Shown: piece after piece, positions 52,426-61,462 of the stretch
Layout: the number at the start of each line of letters is the position of its first letter
Position numbering within the stretch: position 1 is the stretch's first letter
Source: Nodularia sp. LEGE 06071
GTDB lineage: Bacteria; Cyanobacteriota; Cyanobacteriia; Cyanobacteriales; Nostocaceae
Assembly: GCF_015207755.1 (NCBI RefSeq)
Contig: NZ_JADEWH010000008.1
Span: forward strand, 1-64,000
DNA: 64,000 bases
Direction: 5' to 3'
Made by a program: the position numbers and the translations under genes
Notes under the pieces: generated by a model
Seen by the model: the letters and a program-made list of their open reading frames with translations, nothing else
Told to the model about the DNA's origin: nothing
Database searches by the model: none

Positions 52426-53151
52426 CTAGACTTGCTTTTCAAATATCATTAAATGCTGCTGGGGTAACAAGTTTTTGGTTTCTCGCCAAACTAAACCCAC
52501 GGCTTGCATTTCTTTCCGGACTTGCTTTTGAGTCATCTTGTGCAAACGTTTAATCATAATCAAGGGATTTTCGCCCCGATATTCCACCAGCACAACTTTA
52601 CCCCCTGGTTTCAGGGCTTTAACAATTCCTGTCATCACTTCTTGGGGATATTCCAACTCGTGGTAAGCATCCACCATTAGCGCTAAATCAACACTTGCAT
52701 CTGGGAGGTTGGGGTTGGTGAGAGTTGCTAAAATTGGCTCAACGTTGGTGATATTTTTCTCTTGTTTGAAAAATTCCATAATCTCTAGCATTTCTGGTTG
52801 AATATCTACAGCTAAAACCTTTCCATCTGTTAATAATGGTGCAATGCGAAAGCTGAGATATCCTGTACCTGCGCCAATATCCGCCACTACATCGTAAGGT
52901 TGTAAGTTCAGCGCACTGACTATTTTACTAGGTTGTTCTTCTACTTCGCGCCTGGGTCTTTCTAACCAACCTGCGCCTGTGTGTCCCATGACTTGGGCTA
53001 TTTCTCGCCCCATGTAGTATTTTCCGATACCATCTGAACTAGGATGAGTGCGCTGTTCATAAATATTATCGGAGAGGGTAGCGGCGTTTGCTGTGGTAAT
53101 TGGGGTAAATAGCAAGTTTACCAATAGGAGGAGGATGGTGATCAGTTTCAT
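52426..53151 (-). CDS. Class I SAM-dependent methyltransferase with a signal peptide
   Basis: 241-residue Rossmann-fold methyltransferase. Motif I is VADIGAGTGYLSFRIA near residues 88-103, then VLAVDIQPEMLEIMEFFK, LALMVDAYHELEYPQEVM and KPGGKVVLVEYRGE. The N-terminus MKLITILLLLVNLLFTPITT, ending in ANAATL, is a good cleavable signal peptide, unusual since SAM is cytoplasmic. The middle segment YYMGREIAQVMGHTGAGWLE occurs in a group of such exported proteins. Substrate unknown. Confidence 0.88.
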   Translation of the reverse strand: MKLITILLLLVNLLFTPITTANAATLSDNIYEQRTHPSSDGIGKYYMGREIAQVMGHTGAGWLERPRREVEEQPSKIVSALNLQPYDVVADIGAGTGYLSFRIAPLLTDGKVLAVDIQPEMLEIMEFFKQEKNITNVEPILATLTNPNLPDASVDLALMVDAYHELEYPQEVMTGIVKALKPGGKVVLVEYRGENPLIMIKRLHKMTQKQVRKEMQAVGLVWRETKNLLPQQHLMIFEKQV

Positions 53152-53159
53152 TTTTTAAA

Positions 53160-53222
53160 CGCTGAGGGACGCTGAGGTTAACGCATACGCCGTTAGGCGT
53201 TCCCGAAGGGTAGATGCGCTGA
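53160..53222. repeat. Palindromic dispersed repeat (GCATACGCCGTTAGGCGT)
   Basis: Contains ACGCCGTTAGGCGT, a 6-bp stem, flanked by CGCTGAGG units on both sides. A similar composition is seen at 10265-10325 (GCGCATACCGCAAGCGG). It lies between the two minus-strand genes. Confidence 0.65.
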
Positions 53223-53226
53223 GGTT

Positions 53227-54798
53227 TTAAATTACGAATGGTTGAATTTGAGGAGTTTGCCATTCTTCGCCTATGCGATCGGCTATTAAGGGTGTGACAA
53301 TGAATTTGGGTGGAGTACCAGCTTGAACGTCAATTTTTACGCAGGAGTAAGGTAGATGCTTTTGGGGTTTTTTTCCATTGCGACCAACAAATAGTAAGGA
53401 ATCGGCTACTTTGCGCTGGGGATGACCAGGAAGTTCTGTAAAGGTTTCTATCAATTCGTTGCCTTCTCGACGTTGACGGCGGGGATAATGACCACTGCCA
53501 CCAGAGATAATATAGTTGATATGAGAATCAGCATATCCTGTGTCACCGGTGCGAATATGTTCTAAGCAGTGGGCGTGTCCGTTGAAAATTAAATCGACTA
53601 TGGAACGACCTTTCATCTGGGAACCAAGGGTTTCTGCTACCTGTTCAAATACCCAGCGGAGGCGATGACGAACTGCTAAGGTTTGTGCTTGATTCCATTT
53701 TGTGGCTTCTGTGACGTAGGGTGGATGGTGAAAGAAGATAATTCTTCCGCGCACTTCTAAAGTGTTCCAAGATTCTATGAGTCGGCTTTTTAACCAATTC
53801 AGTTGCTCAAAATCGATAATATCTGTGGCGTTAGATGCTAGCTGTTTTTCAATGTCAATTTTTACTTCGTTGATTTGGTCTAATTTGGCCTTGAGATAAT
53901 CGATTTGTTCGGCATCGGCGGGTTTTTCGGGATTGAGTTGGTCGCACGTTGCCAAAATCTCCACTTCTTCTTGGTCTATCTTTTGGCGACGCTGCTGCAA
54001 TTCCCGGCGGTTCATTTCCCCTTCTGGAGTTTCTGGTAAGGGGGATGGTGTATTTAAAGTATTAGAATCTAGGGCGAAAAAGTCGATTCCGCCGTAACGA
54101 AAGGTGTAATAGCGGTTGGGTAAACGGGTGAAGTGTCCAGGTTGATAACGCAAACACCGCCCCGCGTCAATTATAGCAGTGTAATTTTGATCTAAATGAC
54201 TTTGTAATTCTTTTGGGGAAGCGATCGCTACTATATAGTCAAGAAATGCTCTGGCATAAGCATCACCTTGGTTTGATCCATGCCAACCAATCTCGATATC
54301 TTTGTAGCGCAGGAAACGACGTAACGGCCGCGTGCTTCCGGTAAATAAACGATACATTAATGGCACATCATAGTAATCGTGATTACCCAGCACTGGCAAA
54401 AACGGCAGATTGAATACCATGCGGTCATAAGGAATATTTTCGGGTTTGTCTCCGCCTTTGAGAAATTCCCGATAAGGTTGAATAAAGTTTTTCCCATAAT
54501 ACTCACGGGAACCCACCGTATAAATGACATCGCCAGTATGTAAAACAAAACGGCACTGATCTTTATGGGGTAGCATCAATTCTGCAACTTTGCGTTGGGG
54601 ATGGTATCCGTAATGAGATGTTGTACCAGTGTCACCAATCACCATAAAGGAAAATTCAGGATTGTCCTCTTGACCATCATCAATTACCATGCTGGTTTGG
54701 TCGATTCCCTGAGAGACTATCTGGGGATGATGCCATCGCACTCTTTGCTTCATTTTGTGGATTTTTTCGGAAATAGATGGTTCCGTAATTAATTTCAT
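53227..54798 (-). CDS. Calcineurin-like metallophosphoesterase
   Basis: 523-residue binuclear metal phosphoesterase. Motifs: FMVIGDTGTTSHYG (the first Asp), FVLHTGDVIYTVGS (GD), LPVLGNHDYYD (GNHD), IIFFHHPPYVTEA (HH) and LIFNGHAHCLEH (GHAH). An internal coiled coil (275-325) with RRELQQRRQKIDQEEVEI is an unusual insert between the GNHD and HHPP motifs. No signal peptide. The ATG at 54798 has GGGAAAATTACAG upstream. Confidence 0.9.
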   Translation of the reverse strand: MKLITEPSISEKIHKMKQRVRWHHPQIVSQGIDQTSMVIDDGQEDNPEFSFMVIGDTGTTSHYGYHPQRKVAELMLPHKDQCRFVLHTGDVIYTVGSREYYGKNFIQPYREFLKGGDKPENIPYDRMVFNLPFLPVLGNHDYYDVPLMYRLFTGSTRPLRRFLRYKDIEIGWHGSNQGDAYARAFLDYIVAIASPKELQSHLDQNYTAIIDAGRCLRYQPGHFTRLPNRYYTFRYGGIDFFALDSNTLNTPSPLPETPEGEMNRRELQQRRQKIDQEEVEILATCDQLNPEKPADAEQIDYLKAKLDQINEVKIDIEKQLASNATDIIDFEQLNWLKSRLIESWNTLEVRGRIIFFHHPPYVTEATKWNQAQTLAVRHRLRWVFEQVAETLGSQMKGRSIVDLIFNGHAHCLEHIRTGDTGYADSHINYIISGGSGHYPRRQRREGNELIETFTELPGHPQRKVADSLLFVGRNGKKPQKHLPYSCVKIDVQAGTPPKFIVTPLIADRIGEEWQTPQIQPFVI

Positions 54799-54858
54799 CT
54801 GTAATTTTCCCGGAGTTTAAGTTTTTTTGATGACAGCCATTTCAGGAAATAAACTAAC

Positions 54859-54905
54859 CACAGAGGCGCAGTTCGCGGAGTGTCTCGTAGAGAGGACACA
54901 GAGTT
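54859..54905. repeat. Inverted relative of the 51840 repeat
   Basis: GAGGCGCAGTTCGCGGAG and TCTCGTAGAGAGGACACAGAG match the 51840 repeat in reverse. It lies upstream of the metallophosphoesterase, in the gap before the hydroxylase gene. Confidence 0.65.
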
Positions 54906-55064
54906 ATGAGTGCTTTAGAGGTTTTTTGCGTTTGGTGGTTGAGTGTTTTTTTGTTTGTTAGTCCCTTATTTACTGAATTTGCGCTCAATAGTGCCTTGAT
55001 CGCTTGCGCGGTTTTGGTAGTTTGCGTAAAAATAAGAATTAGGATGCCTTAATTTATCTTAACA

Positions 55065-56324
55065 ATGGCGCTCACACAGCTACATCAAAATTTTCCCCTT
55101 GCACAAACACCGCCAGATCATCGGGGATATGATTATGATTTGGTCATTGTCGGCGGTGGAATTATTGGTTTAACTTTAGCTTCGGCTTTGAAGGATTCTG
55201 GTTTAAGTGTTTTGCTAATTGAGGCTAGAGTTGCTTCAGCCGCAGTTGCTAAGGGACAAGCTTATGCAATTCATATGCTTTCGGCTCTCATTTTTCAGGG
55301 AATTGGTATTTGGGAGGAAATATCGCCTCAAATCGCTAAATATTGCCAAGTTCGCCTTTCGGATGCTGATTATCCTGATGTGGTGGAATTTGCCACAGAT
55401 GATATAGGTACGTCAGAATTGGGTTATGTGGCGGAACATCAAGCGCTGTTACAGCCTTTGCAGGAGTTTGTCCAAAATTGTCCGAATGTGACTTATCTCT
55501 GTCCGGCTGAAGTGGTAAAGACAGAATATCAGCAGGATATTGTGGCGATAGATATTAAAATTGCTGAGACAATTCAGACAGTCCGCAGTAAATTAGTGGT
55601 AGCTGCCGATGGTTCGCGATCGCGCATTCGTGAAGCTGCGGGAATTAAAACTTCTGGCTGGAAATATTGGCAATCGTGTATTGTAGCCTTTGTTAAACCA
55701 GAAAAGCCCCACAATAACACTGCTTACGAAAGATTTTGGACGAGTGGCCCCTTTGCGATTTTACCTCTGCCGGGGAACCGTTGCCGCATTGTTTGGACAG
55801 CACCCCACGCAGAAGCCAAAGCTTTGTGCGCCTTAGATGACGAGGCATTTTTGGCAGAACTCAGCCGCCGCTATGGCAATCAGATGGGTAAGTTGGAATT
55901 ATTAGGCGATCGCTTTATTTTTCCAGTCCAACTCATGCAAAGCGATCGCTATGTACTCCCCAGATTAGCCTTAATTGGTGATGCCGCCCACAATTGTCAT
56001 CCCGTCGGCGGACAAGGTTTAAATTTGGGGATTCGAGATGCAGCCGCTTTAGCGCAAGTTCTACAAACAGCCTTCGCCGCAGGTGAAGATATTGGCAATG
56101 TGAAAATCCTCAAACGCTATGAACGCTGGCGCAAGCTAGAAAACCTGACCATTTTAGGTTTCACCGATTTATTAGATCGGGTATTTTCTAATAACTTTTT
56201 ACCCCTAGTATTAGTTCGTCGCCTCGGTTTGGGGATGATGCGACGCATACCGATTTTAAAAGTGTTTGCGCTGAAATTGATGATTGGTTTGAAAGGACGT
56301 ACCCCAGAATTAGCCAGACGATGA
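55065..56324 (+). CDS. FAD-dependent monooxygenase (UbiH/Coq6-type hydroxylase)
   Basis: Flavoprotein aromatic hydroxylase of the UbiH/UbiF/Coq6 family. FAD fold: DYDLVIVGGGIIGLTLASAL near residue 25, the DG motif VVAADGSRSRIREAAGI, and the GD motif LALIGDAAHNCHPVGGQGLN. 419 residues, standard. In cyanobacteria such enzymes are placed in quinone-ring modification, but the substrate here is unknown. No quinone genes adjoin it. Confidence 0.92.
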   Translation: MALTQLHQNFPLAQTPPDHRGYDYDLVIVGGGIIGLTLASALKDSGLSVLLIEARVASAAVAKGQAYAIHMLSALIFQGIGIWEEISPQIAKYCQVRLSDADYPDVVEFATDDIGTSELGYVAEHQALLQPLQEFVQNCPNVTYLCPAEVVKTEYQQDIVAIDIKIAETIQTVRSKLVVAADGSRSRIREAAGIKTSGWKYWQSCIVAFVKPEKPHNNTAYERFWTSGPFAILPLPGNRCRIVWTAPHAEAKALCALDDEAFLAELSRRYGNQMGKLELLGDRFIFPVQLMQSDRYVLPRLALIGDAAHNCHPVGGQGLNLGIRDAAALAQVLQTAFAAGEDIGNVKILKRYERWRKLENLTILGFTDLLDRVFSNNFLPLVLVRRLGLGMMRRIPILKVFALKLMIGLKGRTPELARR

Positions 56325-56337
56325 GGGGAAATGAGGC

Positions 56338-56613
56338 AGGGGGGCAGGGTGCAGGGTGCAGGGGGGAGAAGAGACGGTAACTTCCCAATGACTAATGACT
56401 AATGACAACCCCCGCCAGTTAACTTTATTTACGCCGACCTACTTAATCGCGTCTCGACAAAAGCGATCGCTGGTGTGGCGTAGCTATAGAATCAATGAAC
56501 TACAATTAGTTATTGCCTGCCTAGTACAAGTTGGCGTAAATAAACAGACCATTCAAAATCCATGAAAAGCCCATTTTATCAGCTTTTTGACTTTTGACTT
56601 TTGACTTTTGACT
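56338..56613. repeat. Repeat-rich gap: GGGTGCA units, MITE-like element and AGTCAAA run
   Basis: The 56325-56949 gap has no gene. It holds GGGTGCA units (about 56338-56368), tandem ACTAATG units at 56390, a MITE-like element with TTTATTTACGCC/GGCGTAAATAAA ends (56424-56544, listed separately) and a CTTTTGA heptamer run (56584-56613). The remaining 56614-56949 is AT-rich with nothing I can identify apart from the promoter of the next gene. Confidence 0.7.
56424..56544. mobile_element. MITE-like element, TTTATTTACGCC / GGCGTAAATAAA ends
   Basis: 121-bp non-coding element with perfect 12-bp terminal inverted repeats, the match extending in part inward. It holds a HIP1 octamer (GCGATCGC) near its centre. 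No second copy was seen in this window. Confidence 0.65.
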
Positions 56614-56949
56614 TCACGGCGGTACTAGCCAATTGCAAAAAGCGATAAATTATATCTTTGCCAGCAAATTGGTAAGATATATAACAACACAATTCCTGAA
56701 CGCCATTACAATATTCAAAACATTGATACTTGGTTAAGTGTATGCAATTTTCATCTAAAATAGCTAAAAAATTTCGTATCTTATACTAAAGATAGATGTC
56801 ACATGATCAAGGGTGTGCAATAAAATTCATTACTGGCAACAGTTTTTATTCTCCAAGTAATTTAAAATCTAAATTCAAAAAGTGATTACACCCACAGCCA
56901 GGAATGCTAGAGTTTCAAGAAATTTAGCGGAACTTCTCAGCGAATATTC

Positions 56950-59145
56950 ATGCTGAAGAAACTACAGAAAAAACACATTTCTCTCATTGCTTTTGCGGCA
57001 CTGTTTGCCTTTTCAGCAGGCGCAATGGTATCAGCACCAGAGATTGGAAAATTCTTAGGACAAGGGTTAAACCTGGCTCGAAATCAGTCTGAGCAAATTT
57101 CTCCAGCCAACCAAGCCCAGTCAACCGTATTTCCACTAGTATCAGAGTCTAGACCAGAACGAGCGGAAAAACTAGAAGCGATCGCCAATGGTTCCAATTC
57201 ACCAGACAGGGAACGCGCCCGTTATTTATTAGCAAGTGATTTAATTGAAACCAGGGATGCGGAAAAGGCTTTAACTCTTCTCCAAGGACTAGAAAAAAGC
57301 TATCCCAGTCTTGGCCCTTATATTTTACTGAAACAGGCACAGGCACAGACCATACTGGATGAAGGCGGTAAGGCTTCGGATCTCAGACAAAGAGTCTTGA
57401 GAGAGTATCCCGAAGCAGCTGGGACGGCCAAAGCTCTGTATATGATCGCACTCCCAGAGCATCATGATACAGCGATCGCACAATTTCCTTCTCATCCCCT
57501 CACCTGGGACATTATTTATAAGCGGTTACAAGAGAATCCCAATCAGCCACAGTTACGGTTAATTTTGGCAAAATACGCCTATAACCAAGCCGGAATCGTC
57601 GGCGTGTTAGATCAGCTCGTGAAACAGCCGAATCTCCAAGCTGAAGAATGGGAGATAGTCGGCACAGCCTACTGGGAAAATAATCAATTTGCTAAAGCCG
57701 GTGATGCCTATATTCAAGCACCCCCAACAGCCCGCAACCTTTACCGGGCGGCGAGAGGGATACAGATAGGAGGTAAAGAACGGCAAAAGGCGATCGCCAC
57801 TTACAATCAACTGGTACAACAATTTCCCGAAGCCAGCGAAACAGGACTAGCTTTGTTACGTTTGGCAGAATTGGCTAGAACCCGTCAAGATGCTTTACCC
57901 TATCTGGACAGAGTAATTGCCAATTTTCCCCAACAAGCCAGTACAGCAGTTGTAGAAAAAGCCAAAATTTACCAAGGACTCAAAGATCAAAACTCGGCTC
58001 AACAGGCTTGGGAATTACTCTTAAGCAAATATGGCAATTCTAATCAAGCCGCAGAGTATCGGTGGAACAAAGCCAACGAACAAGCCAAAGCCCAAAATTA
58101 CGCAGCTGCTTGGCAATGGGCGCAACCAATTGCTACCAATAATCCTAATAGTATTTTAGCTCCCAGAGCCGGCTTTTGGGTTGGGAAATGGGCAACTACA
58201 TTAGGAAAGCCAGAAGAAGCTAAAGCTGCCTATGAGTATGTATTGAGTCAATTTCCTTACTCTTACTATGCTTGGCGATCAGCTGCTAACCTGGGGCTAA
58301 ATGTGGGCAACTTTGACACCGTGCGCCAATTGCAACCAGAAGTAGTCCCAAATCAACGTCCAGTACCTCCCGCAGGTTCAGAAACTTTCAAAGAACTGTA
58401 TCTACTAGGTCAAGACAATGATGCTTGGTTGCAATGGGAAACAGAATTTCTCAATAAACTCCAGCCCACGGTAGCAGAACAATTTACCGAAGGATTAATG
58501 CGGCTAGCTAGGGGAAATAATCTCTCCGCCATTAGCCTAATTTCTCGATTGGAAGACCGGGAAACACCAGAGGAACAAGCCGAATATCAGGCTTTGAGCC
58601 AGCAAATAAATTATTGGCAAGCCCGTTATCCCTTTCCTTATCGCCAGGAAATTAAAAAATGGTCTGCGGAACGACAGTTAAATCCTCTGCTAGTTACCGC
58701 CTTGATGCGTCAAGAGTCCATGTTTGAGTCAAAAATTAAATCGTCAGTCGGTGCGACTGGTTTAATGCAGGTAATGCCCGCCACAGGCGAATGGATTGCA
58801 CCCCAAATTAAGTTGGATAGCAAAACTATTAACTTAGAAGATCCCAGTGAAAATATTAATCTGGGGACATGGTATTTAGACTTTACTCATCGGCAGTATA
58901 ACAATAACTCCATGTTAGCGATCGCCAGTTATAATGCCGGCCCCGGCAACGTCTCCAGATGGCTGCGAACTATTCCTAAAACCGACCCAGACGATTTTGT
59001 GGAAGAAATTCCCTTTAATGAAACGAAAAATTACGTGCGACAAGTATTTGGTAACTACTGGAATTATCTGCGACTTTACAATCCAGAGATTTCGGCTAAG
59101 GTAGCGAGATACTCCCAGACACATCCCAAATTACCCCAGAGGTAA
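56950..59145 (+). CDS. Slt70-like lytic murein transglycosylase
   Basis: Cleaves peptidoglycan glycan strands with anhydro-muropeptide formation. An N-terminal membrane/signal segment (LIAFAALFAFSAGAMVSAP) leads to a TPR-rich helical doughnut (residues 75-555) and then the SLT domain: VTALMRQESMFESKIKSSVG with the catalytic Glu589, followed by ATGLMQVMPATG and ASYNAGPGNVSRWL. C-terminal KNYVRQVFGNYWNYLRLY is the usual end. 731 residues, close to the family norm for cyanobacteria. It stands alone. Confidence 0.94.
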   Translation: MLKKLQKKHISLIAFAALFAFSAGAMVSAPEIGKFLGQGLNLARNQSEQISPANQAQSTVFPLVSESRPERAEKLEAIANGSNSPDRERARYLLASDLIETRDAEKALTLLQGLEKSYPSLGPYILLKQAQAQTILDEGGKASDLRQRVLREYPEAAGTAKALYMIALPEHHDTAIAQFPSHPLTWDIIYKRLQENPNQPQLRLILAKYAYNQAGIVGVLDQLVKQPNLQAEEWEIVGTAYWENNQFAKAGDAYIQAPPTARNLYRAARGIQIGGKERQKAIATYNQLVQQFPEASETGLALLRLAELARTRQDALPYLDRVIANFPQQASTAVVEKAKIYQGLKDQNSAQQAWELLLSKYGNSNQAAEYRWNKANEQAKAQNYAAAWQWAQPIATNNPNSILAPRAGFWVGKWATTLGKPEEAKAAYEYVLSQFPYSYYAWRSAANLGLNVGNFDTVRQLQPEVVPNQRPVPPAGSETFKELYLLGQDNDAWLQWETEFLNKLQPTVAEQFTEGLMRLARGNNLSAISLISRLEDRETPEEQAEYQALSQQINYWQARYPFPYRQEIKKWSAERQLNPLLVTALMRQESMFESKIKSSVGATGLMQVMPATGEWIAPQIKLDSKTINLEDPSENINLGTWYLDFTHRQYNNNSMLAIASYNAGPGNVSRWLRTIPKTDPDDFVEEIPFNETKNYVRQVFGNYWNYLRLYNPEISAKVARYSQTHPKLPQR

Positions 59146-59149
59146 AGCA

Positions 59150-59180
59150 AAAGTCAAAAGTCAAAAGTCAAAAGTCAAAG
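59150..59180. repeat. AGTCAAAA tandem heptamers
   Basis: Four AAAGTCA units directly after the transglycosylase gene. Same repeat family as at 23130 and 56584. Confidence 0.8.
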
Positions 59181-59361
59181 TTGAAATGCTTGCTGTGAAA
59201 AGATTTTAGACTTTTGCCATGTCCTCAGCACCTTGGCGGTTGCTATAATGCCGAGAAATGTCTGAAAACAACTCTAAAAATTCTCATGCGGCCAAAAACA
59301 TAGTTTGGTCGCTGCGTCCCCGGATACAATAGTTAACAAATGTTGCCTATTGAGCTGACTA

Positions 59362-60147
59362 ATGACACCCTCACAAGATGTAACTACTCCTGATCTCGAC
59401 CAAGAGGAATACGGCAACTCAGAAATTGACCCTCTCAATGAGTTGCCAGATGAAGTCGAAATGTCCCTCTTCGACCACCTGGAAGAGTTAAGACAACGAA
59501 TTTTCTATTCTCTAATTGCTGTCGCAGTTGGTATTATTGGCTGTTTCATTGCCGTCAAGCCCATTGTTAAGTTACTGGAAGTCCCAGCCCAAGGAGTCAA
59601 ATTTCTCCAACTTGCGCCCGGAGAATACTTCTTTGTTTCCATCAAAGTTGCAGGTTACAGTGGCTTAGTGCTTTCTAGCCCCTTCATTCTTTACCAAATT
59701 ATCCAGTTTCTGCTTCCAGGATTAACTCGCCGAGAACGCCGCTTACTCGGACCAGTAGTTTTGGGTTCCAGTGTGCTGTTTGCAACTGGTTTAGTATTTG
59801 CTTACTTGCTACTTATCCCCGCCGCATTGAATTTTTTCATTAGCTACGGTGAAGATGTCGTAGACCAACTGTGGTCAATTGACAAATACTTTGAATTTGT
59901 GCTGCTACTGTTATTTAGTACTGGTTTAGCATTTCAAATTCCGATTATCCAATTATTATTAGGTAATTTAGGAATTGTGTCCTCTCAAAGGATGATTGCT
60001 GGCTGGCGTTTTGTGATTATGGGAGCAGTAGTTTTAGGTGCTGTCCTCACCCCTTCTACCGACCCCCTCACCCAAAGTCTCTTAGCAGGCGCAGTCTTAG
60101 GACTGTACTTTGGTGGTATTGGTCTAGTGAAACTCACAGGTAAATGA
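59362..60147 (+). CDS. tatC: Sec-independent protein translocase subunit TatC
   Basis: Core of the twin-arginine translocase that exports folded proteins across the plasma and thylakoid membranes. The product starts with an acidic N-terminus, then [20 protein letters not shown] (the EELR twin-arginine binding motif), [40 protein letters not shown] and [16 protein letters not shown], with six membrane segments. 261 residues is typical. The stop overlaps the next start by 4 bases (ATGA), indicating coupling. Confidence 0.96.
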   Translation: MTPSQDVTTPDLDQEEYGNSEIDPLNELPDEVEMSLFDHLEELRQRIFYSLIAVAVGIIGCFIAVKPIVKLLEVPAQGVKFLQLAPGEYFFVSIKVAGYSGLVLSSPFILYQIIQFLLPGLTRRERRLLGPVVLGSSVLFATGLVFAYLLLIPAALNFFISYGEDVVDQLWSIDKYFEFVLLLLFSTGLAFQIPIIQLLLGNLGIVSSQRMIAGWRFVIMGAVVLGAVLTPSTDPLTQSLLAGAVLGLYFGGIGLVKLTGK

Positions 60148-60479
60148 CACAAATTAATTATGACGACTTTGAGCAAGTTGAAATTCGTGTTGGCAGAATA
60201 ATCGAAGTTGCAGATTTTCCCCAAGCCCGAAAACCAGCTTACAAACTGTGGATAGACTTTGGTGATTTGGGCGTTAAAAAATCTAGCGCTCAAATTACTA
60301 AACTCTATGATTTAGAAGATTTAAAAAATAGATTAATCTTAGCTGTAACTAACTTTCCACCGCGTCAAATAGCTGATTTCATGTCAGAAGTTTTAGTCTT
60401 AGGCGTAGTTGGGGAAAATGGCGAAGTTGTGCTGATTCAACCAGATAGAGAAGTACCATTAGGTAAAAGAATTTCCTAA
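60144..60479 (+). CDS. tRNA-binding (CsaA-type) protein
   Basis: OB-fold protein homologous to the CsaA chaperone and to the tRNA-binding domain of methionyl-tRNA synthetases. [20 protein letters not shown] starts the fold, [20 protein letters not shown] follows, and [20 protein letters not shown] with the final [10 protein letters not shown] is a good match to CsaA. Length 111. In Bacillus CsaA helps protein export; here it overlaps tatC, a suggestive pairing. Confidence 0.9.
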   Translation: MTQINYDDFEQVEIRVGRIIEVADFPQARKPAYKLWIDFGDLGVKKSSAQITKLYDLEDLKNRLILAVTNFPPRQIADFMSEVLVLGVVGENGEVVLIQPDREVPLGKRIS

Positions 60480-60613
60480 AATCTAGAACCTCACCCCCAG
60501 GCCCTTAGTAAAGAGAGGGGAGAATTTGACGCAACTTCTCAGGCTGGGTAAGCTGAACTTGCACTTACAGCAGTTCCCGGTATTATAAGGTACATATATT
60601 AATGATAAAACTC

Positions 60614-60638
60614 TTGTGGTGCGGGCATCTTGCCCGCT
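60614..60638. repeat. Dispersed hairpin repeat GCGGGCATCTTGCCCGC (copy 2)
   Basis: Second copy, with the same TTGTGGT flank, of the repeat at 7619-7644. It lies between csaA and plsY, whose genes converge. Confidence 0.75.
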
Positions 60639-60694
60639 ATGTGTACCTCATAGCAGAAGGAAGTGCTGTAATTTAGTATTCCTCTCTTTCCTTG

Positions 60695-60745
60695 GCGTTC
60701 TCGGCGACTTCTCCCAAAGGGAGAGGCTAGCGCCAAGGCGGTTCT
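60695..60745. repeat. Dispersed palindromic repeat with GGCGCTAGCCTC core (copy 5, inverted)
   Basis: CTTCTCCCAAAGGGAGAGGC followed by TAGCGCCAAGGCGG, the inverse of the cores at 9152 and 31120. TTGGCG and CGCCAA again make the outer arms. It lies just downstream of the plsY stop. Confidence 0.78.
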
Positions 60746-60764
60746 TTCCTCCATATTAAAAAAA

Positions 60765-61445
60765 TCAGCCATCAGCACTTTTTTCCGTTGCTAACTTCTG
60801 CCCAATCTTCGGTTCCATACCAGCAAGTATCCGCTCAATATTAGTCCGATGGCGTAAAATCACATACAACCCCCCAGCAACACCAAACAGGATATAGGGT
60901 AGCGGTTGATGTAGAATTACCATCAAAATAGGCACTGCGATCGCACCTGCAATCGAACTCAAGGAAACAATCCTGGATATAGCGATAAACACAGCAAAAA
61001 CACCCGCTGTAGCCAATCCCACTTGCCAATTCATCGCCAATAAAATTCCTAAACTGGTAGCCACAGATTTACCACCAGAAAAGCCCAAAAAAATTGATTT
61101 ACTGTGTCCCAAAATAGCGCATAACCCAGCCAAGGTAATGATCCAGGGTTGCCAAATTGGGATATCTACCGTTGAGGGGATAAGACTTTGACCAGAAGCA
61201 ACAGAGAATAACCAATAGACAAGTGCGATCGCTAAAACTCCCTTCAAGCAATCAATCACTAAAACCAACGCTCCCGGACCCTTCCCCAAAGTCCTTAATA
61301 CATTAGTTGCGCCAGTTGAACCAGAACCAACCTCGCGAATATCAATACCCTTTAACTGCTTCACAGCAATGTAGCCCGTGGGAAAAGAACCCAACAGATA
61401 AGCTACGACCAAAGCCACACCACATAAACAGAGCCAAATCGCCAT
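60765..61445 (-). CDS. plsY: Glycerol-3-phosphate acyltransferase PlsY
   Basis: Polytopic membrane acyltransferase that moves acyl groups from acyl phosphate to glycerol 3-phosphate, starting phospholipid synthesis. AYLLGSFPTGYIAVKQLKG, REVGSGSTGATNVLRTLGKG (the conserved SGNxGAxN-type active loop, here SGSTGATN) and LGHSKSIFLGFSGGKSVATS are family motifs. Five membrane segments, 226 residues. It lies 17 bases after the DUF3086 gene and is probably cotranscribed. Confidence 0.94.
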   Translation of the reverse strand: MAIWLCLCGVALVVAYLLGSFPTGYIAVKQLKGIDIREVGSGSTGATNVLRTLGKGPGALVLVIDCLKGVLAIALVYWLFSVASGQSLIPSTVDIPIWQPWIITLAGLCAILGHSKSIFLGFSGGKSVATSLGILLAMNWQVGLATAGVFAVFIAISRIVSLSSIAGAIAVPILMVILHQPLPYILFGVAGGLYVILRHRTNIERILAGMEPKIGQKLATEKSADG

Positions 61446-61462
61446 AATTTAATCAGTGAACA

